Notes: a model not told the origin generated them from the sequence alone. Positions 1 through 7,587 are shown, counted from the stretch's first letter. The stretch is 27,218 bases of DNA from an uncultured Candidatus Saccharibacteria bacterium (GCA_937974295.1 CALBWN010000050.1:1-27218), one strand, 5' to 3'. Translations and numbers: made by a program.

Positions 1-54
1 CTGTAAATCTCCCGCTTTTTAGCTTCGTAGGTTCGAGTCCTACCTCCGGTACCA
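1..54 (+). tRNA. tRNA-Tyr (GTA), 3' part only
   Basis: The window opens inside the anticodon loop, which reads CTGTAAA with anticodon GTA at 3-5. A long class II variable region follows. The T arm is clear: stem GTAGG (27-31), loop TTCGAGT (32-38), stem CCTAC (39-43). The 3' acceptor strand is 44-50, the discriminator is A51, and CCA is encoded at 52-54. The 5' half lies outside the window. The next tRNA begins 5 nt later, so the two are probably processed from one transcript. Confidence 0.9.
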
Positions 55-59
55 TTTCT

Positions 60-136
60 GCCGCTTTAGCTCAGCTGGTCAGAGCAACTGTTTTGTAAAC
101 AGTAGGTCTACGGTTCGAATCCGTAAAGCGGCTCCA
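60..136 (+). tRNA. tRNA-Thr (TGT)
   Basis: A full cloverleaf can be drawn. The acceptor strand GCCGCTT pairs with AAGCGGC, the D arm is GCTC...GAGC, the anticodon stem ACTGT/ACAGT carries loop TTTGTAA with anticodon TGT, and the T stem TACGG/CCGTA encloses TTCGAAT. CCA is encoded at 134-136. It decodes ACA and related threonine codons and is followed directly by a terminator hairpin. Confidence 0.95.
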
Positions 137-149
137 TATGTATATAGCG

Positions 150-179
150 AAGACTTTCTTAAGGAGGAGGTCTTTTTTG
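150..179 (+). terminator. Rho-independent terminator of the tRNA transcript
   Basis: AAGAC near 150 pairs with GTCTT ending near 174, and the stem extends inward through A-T, G-C and G-T pairs. Six T residues follow at 173-178. It lies 13 nt after tRNA-Thr. Confidence 0.7.
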
Positions 180-333
180 TTCTTGCAGTTACGTAGTAGC
201 TGTAAATTGGTAGGAGCTTATTCCACTCTTTGTATTAGCTATTGTAAGAACAATGTTGGAAGCGTGGTAATTGTGTGTATGTGTAGTGAGTATAGTGATA
301 TATCAGGCTTACGCAGCGAGAACCCCTTGCCCT

Positions 334-368
334 GAGAATATAAATAAGGCAGCATACATGTTGCTACC
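334..368 (-). terminator. Terminator of the trpS-to-TPR operon
   Basis: On the minus strand, GGTAGCA and TGCTGCC (348-368, one G-T pair) form a 7-bp stem with a 7-nt loop, followed by the T-rich run TTATTTATATT. It lies about 47 nt after the stop of the TPR gene. The 180-333 stretch between the two opposed terminators holds no gene I can support. Confidence 0.6.
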
Positions 369-414
369 CTATTGGATTGTACTTAGCCCTTATTATACCT
401 TTTACCGCTTGGTG

Positions 415-1305
415 CTACATCGTAATGCGGCGTGGCGCGCTGCGCTGGATGCGGTTGCCGGGCATTGGAGCTCGTGCTGGTGGATGAACAGCAACGGACT
501 GTCGACTATATGCGGCATTTGGCTGTGGCTGCGGAGGTGCTTGGGTATACGCTGGCGCTGCTGGAGCGGGCAATGCAGCTGGTGGATGGTAATACGCCGT
601 TGAAGGTTGGTGCTCTACCTGCTGAGACGGCACAGTAATGCGTTGCTGGGGTTGTTGGCGAGATTCTGGTTGTGTTTGGTGGTGCCGCGGTGATTGCGCA
701 GAAGTAGGCTGAGGTTGCATCTTAGCGCGGATGCGCTGAGCTTTTTTGTGGTCGCCAGCTCGTTCGTAGCCTTCAGCCAGGAGCTGATATGTTTGGGTGC
801 CAGGTTCTAGTTTGGCAGCCCGTTCAAGCGACTCCAGCATTTTCTTATTATGGCCGAGCTTTTCCTGCACCTTGGCATAGGCAATATGCCGCGCAGCCAG
901 CTTGTCCTCCATTGCTAGTGCTTGTTCAAAGGCGAGAGCAGCTTTGTCGTAGCGCTTGGTTTCGTAATAGATGAGGCCAACATTATGCAAGCTCGAAGCG
1001 CTTGGCTCGAGGCTTTGAGCGATCTCAAAACACTCAATCGCATCATCAAATGCCTTCTGCTTGGCGTATAAAATACCGAGGCGGTTATAGGCGGTTGCAT
1101 TACGCTCATCCACCCGCAGGATCGTGAGCAGTGCCTTCTCGGCGCGGAGATAACGACGATCGCGGAGTGATTCCTGAGCTACCTCCCACAGGCGATCAAG
1201 CTTGCCCGAGAGGCGCATTGGTAATTGTGAGGTGGTCTCGGCAACTGATTGCTGCTGCCATAAGGCAAAGGCACCAGCGCAGGCTACCAATAATAATCCA
1301 TACAT
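415..1305 (-). CDS. Membrane-anchored TPR-repeat protein with Gln/Pro-rich tail
   Basis: The protein has 296 residues. Residues 1-17 (MYGLLLVACAGAFALWQ) form one hydrophobic anchor. Residues from about 35 to 190 hold helical tetratricopeptide repeats with phrases such as ATAYNRLGILYAKQKAFDDA and SLHNVGLIYYETKRYDKA. The last 100 or so residues are low-complexity, rich in Q, P, A and H, and end in basic residues. TPR arrays bind other proteins, so a scaffold role at the membrane is inferred; no enzymatic motif is visible. I chose the ATG at 1305 over the in-frame ATG at 1323 because TATACT sits exactly 6 nt before it (leaderless arrangement). The longer start would overlap holB. It is the last gene of the trpS operon, 2 nt after the holB stop, with its own promoter inside holB. 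Confidence 0.8.
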   Translation of the reverse strand: MYGLLLVACAGAFALWQQQSVAETTSQLPMRLSGKLDRLWEVAQESLRDRRYLRAEKALLTILRVDERNATAYNRLGILYAKQKAFDDAIECFEIAQSLEPSASSLHNVGLIYYETKRYDKAALAFEQALAMEDKLAARHIAYAKVQEKLGHNKKMLESLERAAKLEPGTQTYQLLAEGYERAGDHKKAQRIRAKMQPQPTSAQSPRHHQTQPESRQQPQQRITVPSQQVEHQPSTAYYHPPAALPAPAAPAYTQAPPQPQPNAAYSRQSVAVHPPARAPMPGNRIQRSAPRRITM

Positions 1306-1320
1306 AGTTATAGTATACCA
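1306..1320 (-). promoter_or_regulatory. Leaderless promoter of the TPR gene
   Basis: On the minus strand an extended -10, TGG-TATACT (hexamer at 1312-1317), is followed by six bases and then the ATG at 1305. Transcription would start at the A of ATG. The box lies in the last codons and stop region of holB. No convincing -35 was found. Confidence 0.55.
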
Positions 1321-2135
1321 CATGCCAGCAGCTGAATCCGCACGCTGGCATTAGCAGTAATGCGCTCGTGTGCGCGTGCGATACGCTCTGCCTGAGCAAG
1401 CAGCTGCTGTGATGGCTGCGTCCGGAGTGTATGCCATGCAATGTGTAGTAGGCACTCAAGCAAGAGCAGCGCACGAGCTCGATCGTGGCTATAGCGCTGC
1501 CCAATTACGATGCGTTGGCGGGTAGCACCAGTGATATACTGACGCGCGTCGGTCATTGCCAGGGCAATAGTGCGAAACTCCTCGTCATTAGCAGCCAAGC
1601 GTGCGATCGTCGCAGGTTGCTGCTGAGCAATAAACTGCAGCTGGGCACGGCGCGTTGGGTCAATAATGCCAAGTTGGCCAAGCTGAGCAGCTGTTTGGGT
1701 TTGCTGAGGTGGGATAATACGGACGGTCTGGACGCGTGAGCGAATTGTTGCCAGCAAGCGTTGGGGCTGATGGCTGGTGAGGATGAGATGAAGCGCGTGA
1801 GGCGGCTCTTCGAGGAGCTTAAGGAAGGCATTTTGGGCGGCAGGTGTCATTCGGTCGGCATCATCGATAATGACAAACTGCCGAGCCGCTGCCTTGCCCT
1901 GAGTAAGCGCGTGAAGCGAGCGGATGTCATCAACGCGAATTGTCCCGCGCTGCTGGTCGTCATGGCCCTGACTGGTATGAGGCTGGAGGATAAGTGCGGT
2001 GCGGCTCGCAACCTGCCGTGCTGCAGTCATAAGCCCAAGCCCAGGCGCACCAACAAGAAGCAATGACTGTGGTGGCTGCTGTGCAAGCTGTGCAAGACGC
2101 TGCTCGGTGCGGGGGTTATAAACGAGCGATGGCAT
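1308..2135 (-). CDS. holB: DNA polymerase III delta' subunit (clamp-loader AAA+ protein)
   Basis: The protein has 275 residues and the DnaX/HolB AAA+ fold. A degenerate P-loop (GAPGLGLMTAA) lacks the Walker A lysine. The Walker B region is FVIIDDADRMTP, followed by the hallmark AQNAFLKLLEEPP and the arginine-finger-like segment ATIRSRVQTVR. Delta' is normally a non-ATP-binding stator of the clamp loader, so the missing lysine favours delta' over gamma/tau. No zinc-binding cysteine cluster is present. The start at 2135 has a GAGGGAG ribosome-binding site and overlaps the end of the upstream pseudouridine synthase by 20 nt, indicating translational coupling. The in-frame extension to 2312 runs through that gene and is not homologous-looking. 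The last codons contain the promoter of the next gene. Confidence 0.85.
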   Translation of the reverse strand: MPSLVYNPRTEQRLAQLAQQPPQSLLLVGAPGLGLMTAARQVASRTALILQPHTSQGHDDQQRGTIRVDDIRSLHALTQGKAAARQFVIIDDADRMTPAAQNAFLKLLEEPPHALHLILTSHQPQRLLATIRSRVQTVRIIPPQQTQTAAQLGQLGIIDPTRRAQLQFIAQQQPATIARLAANDEEFRTIALAMTDARQYITGATRQRIVIGQRYSHDRARALLLLECLLHIAWHTLRTQPSQQLLAQAERIARAHERITANASVRIQLLACGIL

Positions 2136-3294
2136 CGGCTCCCTCAGGAAAGAGTGCCATAAAGGCTGCTGGCGGTGGTGCAACAAAGGTTTGGCGCACA
2201 CCAGCACGAGTTGTGATTTCGAGCTGGTAGGCGTGCAGAAGGAGGCGCTCCCCTGCCGATCCATAAATGCGATCACCAACAATCGGTGTGCCAATATATG
2301 CCAGATGGACACGCAACTGATGTGTTCGACCAGTGCGGGGGCGCAGAGCGAGTAAGCTCATACTGGACTGCGAGGCGAGTATTTTGTAGATTGTTTGGGC
2401 AGATTTGCCGCGTGGATCGGCTCGAAAGGTGCTTGGCGCGGCCGGGTTGCGCCCCAGCGGGACATCGATCTTGGCTTGCTGCTGACGGGGCTGCCCTGCC
2501 ACGACTGCTAGATACGTCTTCTTGGCGTGGCGCTCGGCGAATTGCTTCTTAAGCTGCTGGAAGGCCTCTGGTGTACGCGCACCAATCATTACTCCGCTGG
2601 TGTCGCGGTCGAGTCGATGGACAATCCCTGGCCGATTTGTCTCCAGCCCAACCGAAGTATAGCGCCGGAAGAAGTCTGCTACCGTAAATTCATCATTGAG
2701 CGCCCCCTTGCTATGCGTCAGGATACCGGCTGGCTTGTTGATAACAATCACATCGTCGTCAATGTAGAGAATGGGGAGGGTTTTGTCGCTATAGTCGACC
2801 GCGTCAGGTAGGTTGATGGCGATGCTGTCGATCTCTGCTACCAGTTGGCGTGGCTGACAGACGACTCTATCGTTGACGGCGACGTGGCCAGCTTTGATGT
2901 GTTTTTGCCAAGTGGAGCGACTAGTCTCGGGGTAGCGCGTTGCAAGCAGGCTATCAAGGCGCTGGGTGGTACGCCGCTGCTGAAAAAGATAGACATCCTT
3001 ACCCTTGAATGGTAGGCCGTAGGTCGTGATGTCGCTGAGTGGGTTGGGGAGAATTTCCCCCGTTGCATCACTCTTTGCGGTGTAGATCTGCTGCATAATG
3101 TAGGATGCATGATCCTCCGCTGTGTCGTCGATCAGCAAAAAGTACTGCCGGCGGGCGAAGCGAAAGCGCACCAGCTGGTTGATGGGCTGCGGGTGGCTAC
3201 TGGCGATTTGGTCGATGTGACGCGGGACATTATCGTCAGTTGCTTGACGAAACTGGCGTAAGATAGCAAGGAGGTCGCTTGATGTGATTTTCAT
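2116..3294 (-). CDS. RluA/RluD-family pseudouridine synthase with an N-terminal extension
   Basis: The protein has 392 residues and should isomerise uridine to pseudouridine in rRNA or tRNA. An S4-like RNA-binding region (RLDSLLATRYPETSRSTWQK, about 112-145) precedes the catalytic domain. NKPAG is at 186-190 and the signature HRLDRDTSG at 226-234, with the catalytic Asp at 229. RTGRTHQLRVHLAYIGTPIVGD follows in the C-terminal part. Family members usually have about 300-330 residues. Here the first 105 or so residues precede the S4 domain and match nothing I recognise. GGAG lies upstream of the ATG. The gene starts 25 nt after trpS and overlaps holB. The RNA target cannot be read from the sequence. 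Confidence 0.88.
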   Translation of the reverse strand: MKITSSDLLAILRQFRQATDDNVPRHIDQIASSHPQPINQLVRFRFARRQYFLLIDDTAEDHASYIMQQIYTAKSDATGEILPNPLSDITTYGLPFKGKDVYLFQQRRTTQRLDSLLATRYPETSRSTWQKHIKAGHVAVNDRVVCQPRQLVAEIDSIAINLPDAVDYSDKTLPILYIDDDVIVINKPAGILTHSKGALNDEFTVADFFRRYTSVGLETNRPGIVHRLDRDTSGVMIGARTPEAFQQLKKQFAERHAKKTYLAVVAGQPRQQQAKIDVPLGRNPAAPSTFRADPRGKSAQTIYKILASQSSMSLLALRPRTGRTHQLRVHLAYIGTPIVGDRIYGSAGERLLLHAYQLEITTRAGVRQTFVAPPPAAFMALFPEGADAIARL

Positions 3295-3319
3295 ATAATG
3301 ACTCCATCTCGCGCTCTAC

Positions 3320-4351
3320 TCATGATGTACTCCGTAGGCCAACTGCCTTTTGTACGCGGAGGAGCGTGGTGTTGGCGACCTCATTCATCGCTCGCTCAGA
3401 GCGCTCGAGAGTAGCAAGCAGTGTCTCGTCAGAAATGTTTGCGAGCCGCGCTTGAAAATCAGTGAGGAAAGCAGCCACTGCCTCGGCCACCGCACGCTTG
3501 AGTGGACCATATTGGGTCTGCCCTACCCACTCGGCATTTACCTCAGCTTGCGGGCGGTCGGTTAAGATTGCAAGCAGTTGAAGTAGATTGGTAATACCCG
3601 GCTGACGCTGCCAGTCGAAGTTGATAACGCCAAGCGAATCTGTCGTGGCAGCCATGATCTTTTTGCGCGCTTGGGCGGGGGTATCGGCGAGGTTGATCTT
3701 GGACTTTTGGTCGTTAGAACTCTTACTCATCTTCTTTTCTGGGTTTGTCAGGCTGCGGATGCGTAGGCCGGTGTCGCGCTGGATGAAGGCGGTTTGCTTG
3801 GCAGTTGGCTCTGGAATAGTAAAGAGCTCGCTAAATTTACGATTCATGCGCAGTGCAATATCTCGGGTAATCTCCAAGTGCTGGAACTGATCCTCACCGA
3901 CTGGCACCCATCGAGCGTTGTAAAGAAGGATATCAGCTGCCATCAGAACAGGGTAATTAAAGAGCCCAACGGTGACATTGTTGTTATCAGCCGACTTTTC
4001 TTTAAACTGCGTCATGCGGCTCATCTCGCCAAAGCCAGTGAAGCAATCTAAAATCCATGTGAGTTCACTGTGTGCTGGGATGAAGCTCTGCCGGTAGAGA
4101 AACGTATGTTCGTCGGTGATGTCGAGCCCTGCTGCGATGAAATACTTGAGGTTGGTTAGCGTATTCTCGTAGAGTGTTGTGTGGTCGATCGGTGTGGTAA
4201 AGCTGTGGAGATCGGGCACAAACATATTGAGCTGATACTGCCCAGCATACTGTTGCTGTAGCTGCACCATAGGCACGAATGCGCCAAGATAATTGCCAAG
4301 CGTTGGCTCTTCATTGCTGCGGATTCCGGTGAGGATAACTTCTTTGGACAT
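3320..4351 (-). CDS. trpS: Tryptophanyl-tRNA synthetase
   Basis: The protein has 343 residues, the normal size for this class Ic synthetase, which charges tRNA-Trp with tryptophan. The HIGH-equivalent is PTLGNYLGA (16-24), the middle motifs YPVLMAADILLY and VPVGEDQFQHLEITRDIA are intact, and KMSKS is at 207-211. The usual PSG just before the HIGH motif is replaced by SNEE. The ATG at 4351 was chosen because homology begins at MSKEVILTG and TATACT lies exactly 6 nt upstream. Reading back to 4477 adds 42 residues that look non-coding. It heads a minus-strand operon with the pseudouridine synthase, holB and TPR gene. The stop codon is TGA. Confidence 0.95.
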   Translation of the reverse strand: MSKEVILTGIRSNEEPTLGNYLGAFVPMVQLQQQYAGQYQLNMFVPDLHSFTTPIDHTTLYENTLTNLKYFIAAGLDITDEHTFLYRQSFIPAHSELTWILDCFTGFGEMSRMTQFKEKSADNNNVTVGLFNYPVLMAADILLYNARWVPVGEDQFQHLEITRDIALRMNRKFSELFTIPEPTAKQTAFIQRDTGLRIRSLTNPEKKMSKSSNDQKSKINLADTPAQARKKIMAATTDSLGVINFDWQRQPGITNLLQLLAILTDRPQAEVNAEWVGQTQYGPLKRAVAEAVAAFLTDFQARLANISDETLLATLERSERAMNEVANTTLLRVQKAVGLRSTS

Positions 4352-4366
4352 ATACGTAGTATAGCA
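4352..4366 (-). promoter_or_regulatory. Leaderless promoter of trpS
   Basis: On the minus strand TGC-TATACT (4358-4366) is an extended -10, followed by ACGTAT and then the ATG at 4351. The 6-nt gap places +1 on the A of ATG. No Shine-Dalgarno sequence could fit in such a transcript. Confidence 0.6.
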
Positions 4367-4511
4367 TTTTCGATGGCGAGTTTGAATACAGAGGCCAAGG
4401 TGTGCAATACAAATATTGCTGATTGACACCAGGAGGCTTTTCTGGTTAGCTAGATAGTAAGGATTAGCTTCGAGCAAATGAAGCGAGAGGAGTAAAGGAG
4501 ACTACAAGAAG

Positions 4512-4550
4512 CAATGCAGATTTACCAGCAGTTACTGCATTGATTGTAAT
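4512..4550 (+). promoter_or_regulatory. Promoter and candidate operator of the GH32 gene
   Basis: A plausible sigma-70 promoter is TTACCA (4522-4527), a 17-nt spacer, and TGTAAT (4545-4550). A perfect 8-bp inverted repeat, CAATGCAG (4512-4519) and CTGCATTG (4535-4542), brackets the -35 box. A second small palindrome, GCAGT-T-ACTGC (4528-4538), sits in the spacer. This placement is typical of a transcription-factor site, but the factor is unknown. A ribosome-binding site AAGGA follows before the ATG. Confidence 0.45.
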
Positions 4551-4576
4551 ACCAAGAGAAAAGCCTAAGGAATGTC

Positions 4577-6223
4577 ATGCTAAAAACCATTAAAACGAAG
4601 AAAAACAGCACCAAGTATACTCTTGTTGCGCTGGTGGCAGGTTTTACGCTGCTGAGTGTGGGGTCGAGTTATATTCACGCACGATCCGCTCAGAATTCTC
4701 GCAATAGCAATCTATCTAACATTGCTACCAACACCAATACCGACGGATTCCAGCAATCAAACCACTACAATACACCAAAAGGCTTCATGAATGACATCCA
4801 GACGATATTCAAAGGAACGGATGACTACTACCACCTCTACTACCTGCTCAATAAAAACTATAAGTCGGGCAACGATGGCGCTGAGTGGTATCATATTCGC
4901 ACCAAGGATTGGGAGCACTTTGAAGACCTCGGTGTGGCAATTCCTAAGTTTGTTAACGGCTGGTCGGCAGTTGCCTCGGGTTCGGTGTATCAGAATGGCA
5001 ATGGATTTTTCCGCGACTTGCCCAAGACGGCAATAATTGCCTACTTTACGAGCTATACCGAGACCGGTCAGCATCAATACGCAGCATATTCGCTGGACGA
5101 TGGCCGCACCTACCACCCATATAACCACAGCCAGCCAGTCATGAAGGCTCAATCGAAAGAACAAAACTTCCGCGACCCACATGTCTGGTACAATGAATCC
5201 ACCAAGAAGCTGGTGATGTACTTGGCCGAGGGTGATAAGGTTGGTATCTACTCGAGTAGTGATGGAAAAAAGTGGGAATACCAGGGTACAACGATGCTCA
5301 ACAGTAGCACGCTTGATGGCAAAGATCTTGGCCATATTGAGTGCCCCAACCTTAAGAGTTTCTATGACCCACAAACAAAAACCACCAAGCACGCGCTGCT
5401 CTTTGGGGCTAATGGCTATCAATATGGTTCGACAACAGGCAGCTACTACATGATTGGCCATCTCGAAGCCAATGGGAACTTTGTCGCCGAGCAGCAACCA
5501 GAGCGGCTTGACTACGGAACGGATTACTACGGCGCTAATTACTACCAAGAAAGTCCAACACGCGTTAAGAGTATTGGCTGGATGGGCAACTGGGAGTACT
5601 CACAGGGGAAGATTCTGAAGGATGACGGCCAAGAGGCGAAGCATATCGGCTCGATGAGCTCAACCCATTCCCTCTCGATGACCCAAAAGGATGGAAAGTA
5701 TGTCGTGCGGTCGCGCTTGATTAATAACAACACGCGCACCAGCGGCCTCCGCACAAAGCAGTCGGCCCGAACATCCAAAACGGCGCCTGATGGCTACCAC
5801 AAAGAATTGCTCAAAGTCAATCGCAAAGCCTCGCAAGAGATTAGTCTTCACTTTGCAAACAATACGGCCAATACGAAAGGCCACGTTCGAGTCTTTATCA
5901 ATCAAAAAGACAGCCGCGTGAGTGTTGACCTCAACACCGAGACTGGTACCTATGAGGTAAAGCGTAATAGCTCGAAGATCACTGGTGAGGCAAAGAATAA
6001 ATATGAGAAGGCGTATGCAGTATATAATAATTGGCAAAATCGCCAGCGCTACTTCGTCTATCTCGTCGCCGACAAAGGGAGCCTCGAGATTGCTATGCCA
6101 GATGGGCAGATCTATTCGCTGATGAAACTATCAAGTGATCCAACCATGCAGGTTGTAGTGGAGTCAAGTACTGATAATAGCGTATCGGCGACGCTATGTG
6201 ACTTCCAAAACAACACGCGGTAA
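4577..6223 (+). CDS. Secreted glycoside hydrolase family 32 (fructan/sucrose beta-fructosidase-type)
   Basis: The protein has 548 residues. A basic N-terminus and hydrophobic stretch (about 14-35) form a signal peptide or anchor, with possible cleavage after HA at about 35. The GH32 five-blade propeller motifs are present: GFMND at 69-73 (nucleophile Asp73, standing for WMNDPN), FRDP at 198-201 (stabilising Asp200), and GHIECPN at 252-258 (acid/base Glu255). The conserved IGWMGNWEY is at 333-341. The last 140 or so residues match the C-terminal beta-sandwich. It should cut beta-fructosidic bonds in levan, inulin or sucrose outside the cell. Family membership is firm but the exact substrate is not. 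No sugar transporter or fructokinase is nearby. The ATG has an AAGGA site 6 nt upstream. It is a single-gene unit with its own promoter and terminator. Confidence 0.9.
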   Translation: MLKTIKTKKNSTKYTLVALVAGFTLLSVGSSYIHARSAQNSRNSNLSNIATNTNTDGFQQSNHYNTPKGFMNDIQTIFKGTDDYYHLYYLLNKNYKSGNDGAEWYHIRTKDWEHFEDLGVAIPKFVNGWSAVASGSVYQNGNGFFRDLPKTAIIAYFTSYTETGQHQYAAYSLDDGRTYHPYNHSQPVMKAQSKEQNFRDPHVWYNESTKKLVMYLAEGDKVGIYSSSDGKKWEYQGTTMLNSSTLDGKDLGHIECPNLKSFYDPQTKTTKHALLFGANGYQYGSTTGSYYMIGHLEANGNFVAEQQPERLDYGTDYYGANYYQESPTRVKSIGWMGNWEYSQGKILKDDGQEAKHIGSMSSTHSLSMTQKDGKYVVRSRLINNNTRTSGLRTKQSARTSKTAPDGYHKELLKVNRKASQEISLHFANNTANTKGHVRVFINQKDSRVSVDLNTETGTYEVKRNSSKITGEAKNKYEKAYAVYNNWQNRQRYFVYLVADKGSLEIAMPDGQIYSLMKLSSDPTMQVVVESSTDNSVSATLCDFQNNTR

Positions 6224-6255
6224 CATAGCACAAGAAAATTTCTTCTCTGATAGAC

Positions 6256-6290
6256 AATAAAGCTCCCTTGCTGTCGAAGGGAGCTTTATT
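6256..6290. terminator. Bidirectional terminator between GH32 and alpha/beta hydrolase genes
   Basis: AATAAAGCTCCCTT (6256-6269) and AAGGGAGCTTTATT (6277-6290) are perfect inverted 14-nt arms with a 7-nt loop. A/T runs on both sides make it usable in either direction, fitting its place between convergent genes. Confidence 0.9.
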
Positions 6291-6348
6291 ATATCAGGAA
6301 AGGTGTAGTAGTATGCAGCACTGTATCATGCTATATAGGAAAGCGGGC

Positions 6349-7140
6349 TTATTGTTCGAGGTGTTTGGCGATAAGTTTGGCATAGCGTTTGCGGATCTCG
6401 TGGCCAGTGATGGCTGTCTCAATCATGACATTGCGACGCTGGCGCTGGATTGCCTTGAAGTGCTTTGGTATCATCACTGCATCGAGTGTGCCGTAGAGAA
6501 TAGTTATCGGTAGCGGCGGTAGATTACAGGCATCATCGAGCGAGGTCTGGAGCAAAATACTATTGCGTGCCGTCTTAGTGTAAGGCGAAAACCCTTCGCG
6601 ACTGATGTGAAAGTTCTTCTGCGTCCGTTTGTATTGATTGACTGCGCCGATGAGCTTTGGTGACGCGTTGATCGCCTTAAGAAATCCTTTGCCAATTGTC
6701 TTGAGTAGCGCCTCGCGTAGTGGGCGCTTAGCAATATCGCTTGGCAGATAGATCGGTGGTGAGCACAGCACAAGCTTTTGGATGCGGCGAGGAAACAGCT
6801 TGGTGTATTCGATTGCGACTAGTGTACCAAGTGAGTGTCCACACAAGATCACCTGGCGCAGCGGCGCAGCATGGCGAATCGTTTTGCGCAGGGCACGCGC
6901 ATGATCAGTCAGGGTATAATCGGGCCAGGCAGGCTTGCGCGATTGGCCAAAGCCTAGCAAATCAACTGCCAAGACTGGTTGGTCGCCAAGCTGATTCAGT
7001 ACATCCTGCCAAATATTATGATTTACCCCAATACCGTGAATAAGCACAATAACTGGCTGAGATGTGTCGTGCCAATCGCCAAACACCTGGGTGTGCAGCG
7101 GATACGCCAGGCCAAATAGTTCGTGAAGTTTGTCGTACAT
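6349..7140 (-). CDS. Alpha/beta-fold hydrolase
   Basis: The protein has 263 residues and no signal peptide, so it is likely cytoplasmic. The alpha/beta hydrolase order is complete: oxyanion loop VIVLIHGIG (30-38), DLLGFGQS (60-67), the nucleophile elbow GHSLG with Ser103, the acid TLD with Asp220, and the catalytic His247 in TGHE. The family includes esterases, lipases and C-C hydrolases, and substrate cannot be assigned. It is a single-gene unit, convergent with GH32 and divergent from a small membrane protein gene. TATACT lies only 4 nt before the ATG, so the mRNA is leaderless or nearly so. Confidence 0.85.
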   Translation of the reverse strand: MYDKLHELFGLAYPLHTQVFGDWHDTSQPVIVLIHGIGVNHNIWQDVLNQLGDQPVLAVDLLGFGQSRKPAWPDYTLTDHARALRKTIRHAAPLRQVILCGHSLGTLVAIEYTKLFPRRIQKLVLCSPPIYLPSDIAKRPLREALLKTIGKGFLKAINASPKLIGAVNQYKRTQKNFHISREGFSPYTKTARNSILLQTSLDDACNLPPLPITILYGTLDAVMIPKHFKAIQRQRRNVMIETAITGHEIRKRYAKLIAKHLEQ

Positions 7141-7144
7141 ACTT

Positions 7145-7199
7145 AGTATATTATTGTACCATCTTTTGATTAGACTGCGACGACGGTATGCGTTATACT
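7145..7199. promoter_or_regulatory. Divergent promoter region
   Basis: Two TATACT boxes face outward: minus-strand TATACT at 7145-7150 for the hydrolase (4 nt from its ATG) and plus-strand TATACT at 7194-7199 for the small membrane protein. Clear -35 boxes are not seen for either. Confidence 0.5.
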
Positions 7200-7227
7200 A
7201 AAAATATTGATAATCAGGGAGAGAAGC

Positions 7228-7587
7228 ATGTGCATGCTACCTAAAAAAGATTACGTATCATACTGGAATACAAGTATAGATCAGCGAATCATCAGTCCTG
7301 TGCATGAGGAAAATCCTTGCTCAAGTGAGAACACACCGGGGATTGTTCAGGTTGGGTCGAGTGGTCGGTATGGAATTGATCTCGTAGGCGTGGGGATCGA
7401 GGCTGCTATTATCGCGATGCTCGTTGGTCTCGTGCTCCTTCTGAAGTTTCGCTATAAGCCACAGACAACGGAGGGCCGGCGATGGCGCCGAGCTGGTTGC
7501 TGGACATTGTCTATTTTTGCAATCTTATTCGTTATCGGTATTGGACTCGTCACAATGCGACGACTTGGTGTGTTTGGCATGATATAA
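7228..7587 (+). CDS. Small two-helix membrane protein, unknown function
   Basis: The protein has 119 residues and I do not recognise it. A polar N-terminal part of about 45 residues is followed by a hydrophobic helix (about GVGIEAAIIAMLVGLVLLL), a short basic loop (FRYKPQTTEGRRWRRAG) and a second helix (CWTLSIFAILFVIGIGLVTM). The positive loop between the helices suggests that both termini face outward. The start at 7228 is preceded by AGGGAGAG (7216-7223); an ATG two codons further on is the alternative. It is probably monocistronic, as no obvious partner follows. Confidence 0.65.
   Translation: MCMLPKKDYVSYWNTSIDQRIISPVHEENPCSSENTPGIVQVGSSGRYGIDLVGVGIEAAIIAMLVGLVLLLKFRYKPQTTEGRRWRRAGCWTLSIFAILFVIGIGLVTMRRLGVFGMI

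Noticed and set aside
138..335. A 65-codon frame starting just after tRNA-Thr
   Set aside because: It runs through the tRNA terminator hairpin, has no ribosome-binding site, and its translation shows no protein-like pattern.
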